DNA of 5,064 nucleotides from Candidatus Dormiibacterota bacterium. Lineage in GTDB: Bacteria > Chloroflexota > Dormibacteria > Aeolococcales > Bog-877. The stretch is from contig PLDE01000202.1 of the NCBI GenBank assembly GCA_003135035.1, forward strand, positions 1,166-6,229, written 5' to 3'. This document shows, in pieces, positions 4,935-5,064 of the stretch (position 1 is its first letter; each line of letters starts with the position of its first letter). The notes beneath the pieces are model-generated. The model saw only the letters and a program-made list of their open reading frames with translations. It did not search any database and was not told the origin of the DNA. The position numbers were made by a program, and so were the translations under genes.

Positions 4935-5064
4935 GCCATCCAGTCCCTCTACTTCACCCGGCCAGCCGACCTCACCATCCCCTTCTACAGCGACTCCCTC
5001 GCCACCCTTGACCTCGGTCACGGCCCAATCACCCTCCGCCAGACCGCTACCTACCCCTACCCCG
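4935..5064 (+). pseudogene. Partial GH127 (DUF1680)-like glycosidase segment running off the right edge
   Basis: The plus-strand frame reads IQSLYFTRPADLTIPFYSDS, then LATLDLGHGPITLRQTATYP ending in YPG-like residues at the edge. The pattern (a D/ADL-V-LY-S stretch, then an L-G-G-I-L-RQ-T-YP motif) resembles the segment where the catalytic barrel of GH127-type beta-L-arabinofuranosidases passes into the beta domains. The frame stays open upstream to an ATG at 4752, but that part is antisense to the amidohydrolase tail and has no likeness, so the start is probably lost. The last 130 bases are markedly pyrimidine-rich on this strand. The identification is from memory of the family and rests on about 40 residues. 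Confidence 0.35.

Noticed and set aside
4752..5064. Plus-strand frame open from the ATG at 4752 as a complete gene start for the GH127-like segment
   Set aside because: The first 60 codons are antisense to the amidohydrolase tail and show no likeness to a glycosidase N-terminus.

Overview
The window is GC-rich throughout. It has GTG and TTG starts, a Ser/Pro/Thr-rich lipoprotein linker and SHOCT-type small proteins, which point to a high-GC soil bacterium: an actinobacterium or a similar lineage such as Dormibacterota. No rRNA or marker gene is present to settle this. There are no tRNAs, CRISPR arrays or recognisable insertion sequences.

Layout from left to right. Positions 1-249 hold no convincing gene but are rich in inverted repeats, including a perfect 11-bp hairpin and a perfect 10-bp long-range helix, just upstream of a J-domain protein (250-876, +). 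After a 245-base gap comes a minus-strand lipoprotein with a chagasin-like beta domain (1122-1619). It is divergent from a small membrane protein with a C-terminal SHOCT motif (1752-2006, +). A 281-base gap follows, ending in a perfect 12-bp hairpin terminator. This terminator serves the dominant gene, a secreted peptidase of family S53 (sedolisin/kumamolisin type; 2288-4312, -), for which the whole catalytic set can be read. Its promoter (TTGAAC-17-TAGAGT) can be placed at 4410-4438. It lies over a near-perfect inverted repeat and also covers the most upstream ATG of the frame, so translation is expected from the inner ATG at 4312.

The right end (4539-5064) looks like gene debris. The C-terminal part of a hemerythrin-family protein follows directly, in the same frame, the C-terminal tail of an amidohydrolase-type enzyme. 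On the other strand an interior piece resembling GH127 (DUF1680) glycosidases runs off the window. None of these three has its N-terminal domain here.

The genes look like independent single-gene units, not one pathway. A common theme is the cell envelope and exterior: a lipoprotein, a membrane protein and an exported acid-type protease. The J-protein stands apart from any visible DnaK or GrpE. I saw no complete new multi-gene system. The items most worth a second look are the structured leader at 70-224, the J-domain fusion, the divergent leaderless-type starts near 1620-1760, the operator-like repeat in the peptidase promoter, and the fused gene fragments at the right end.
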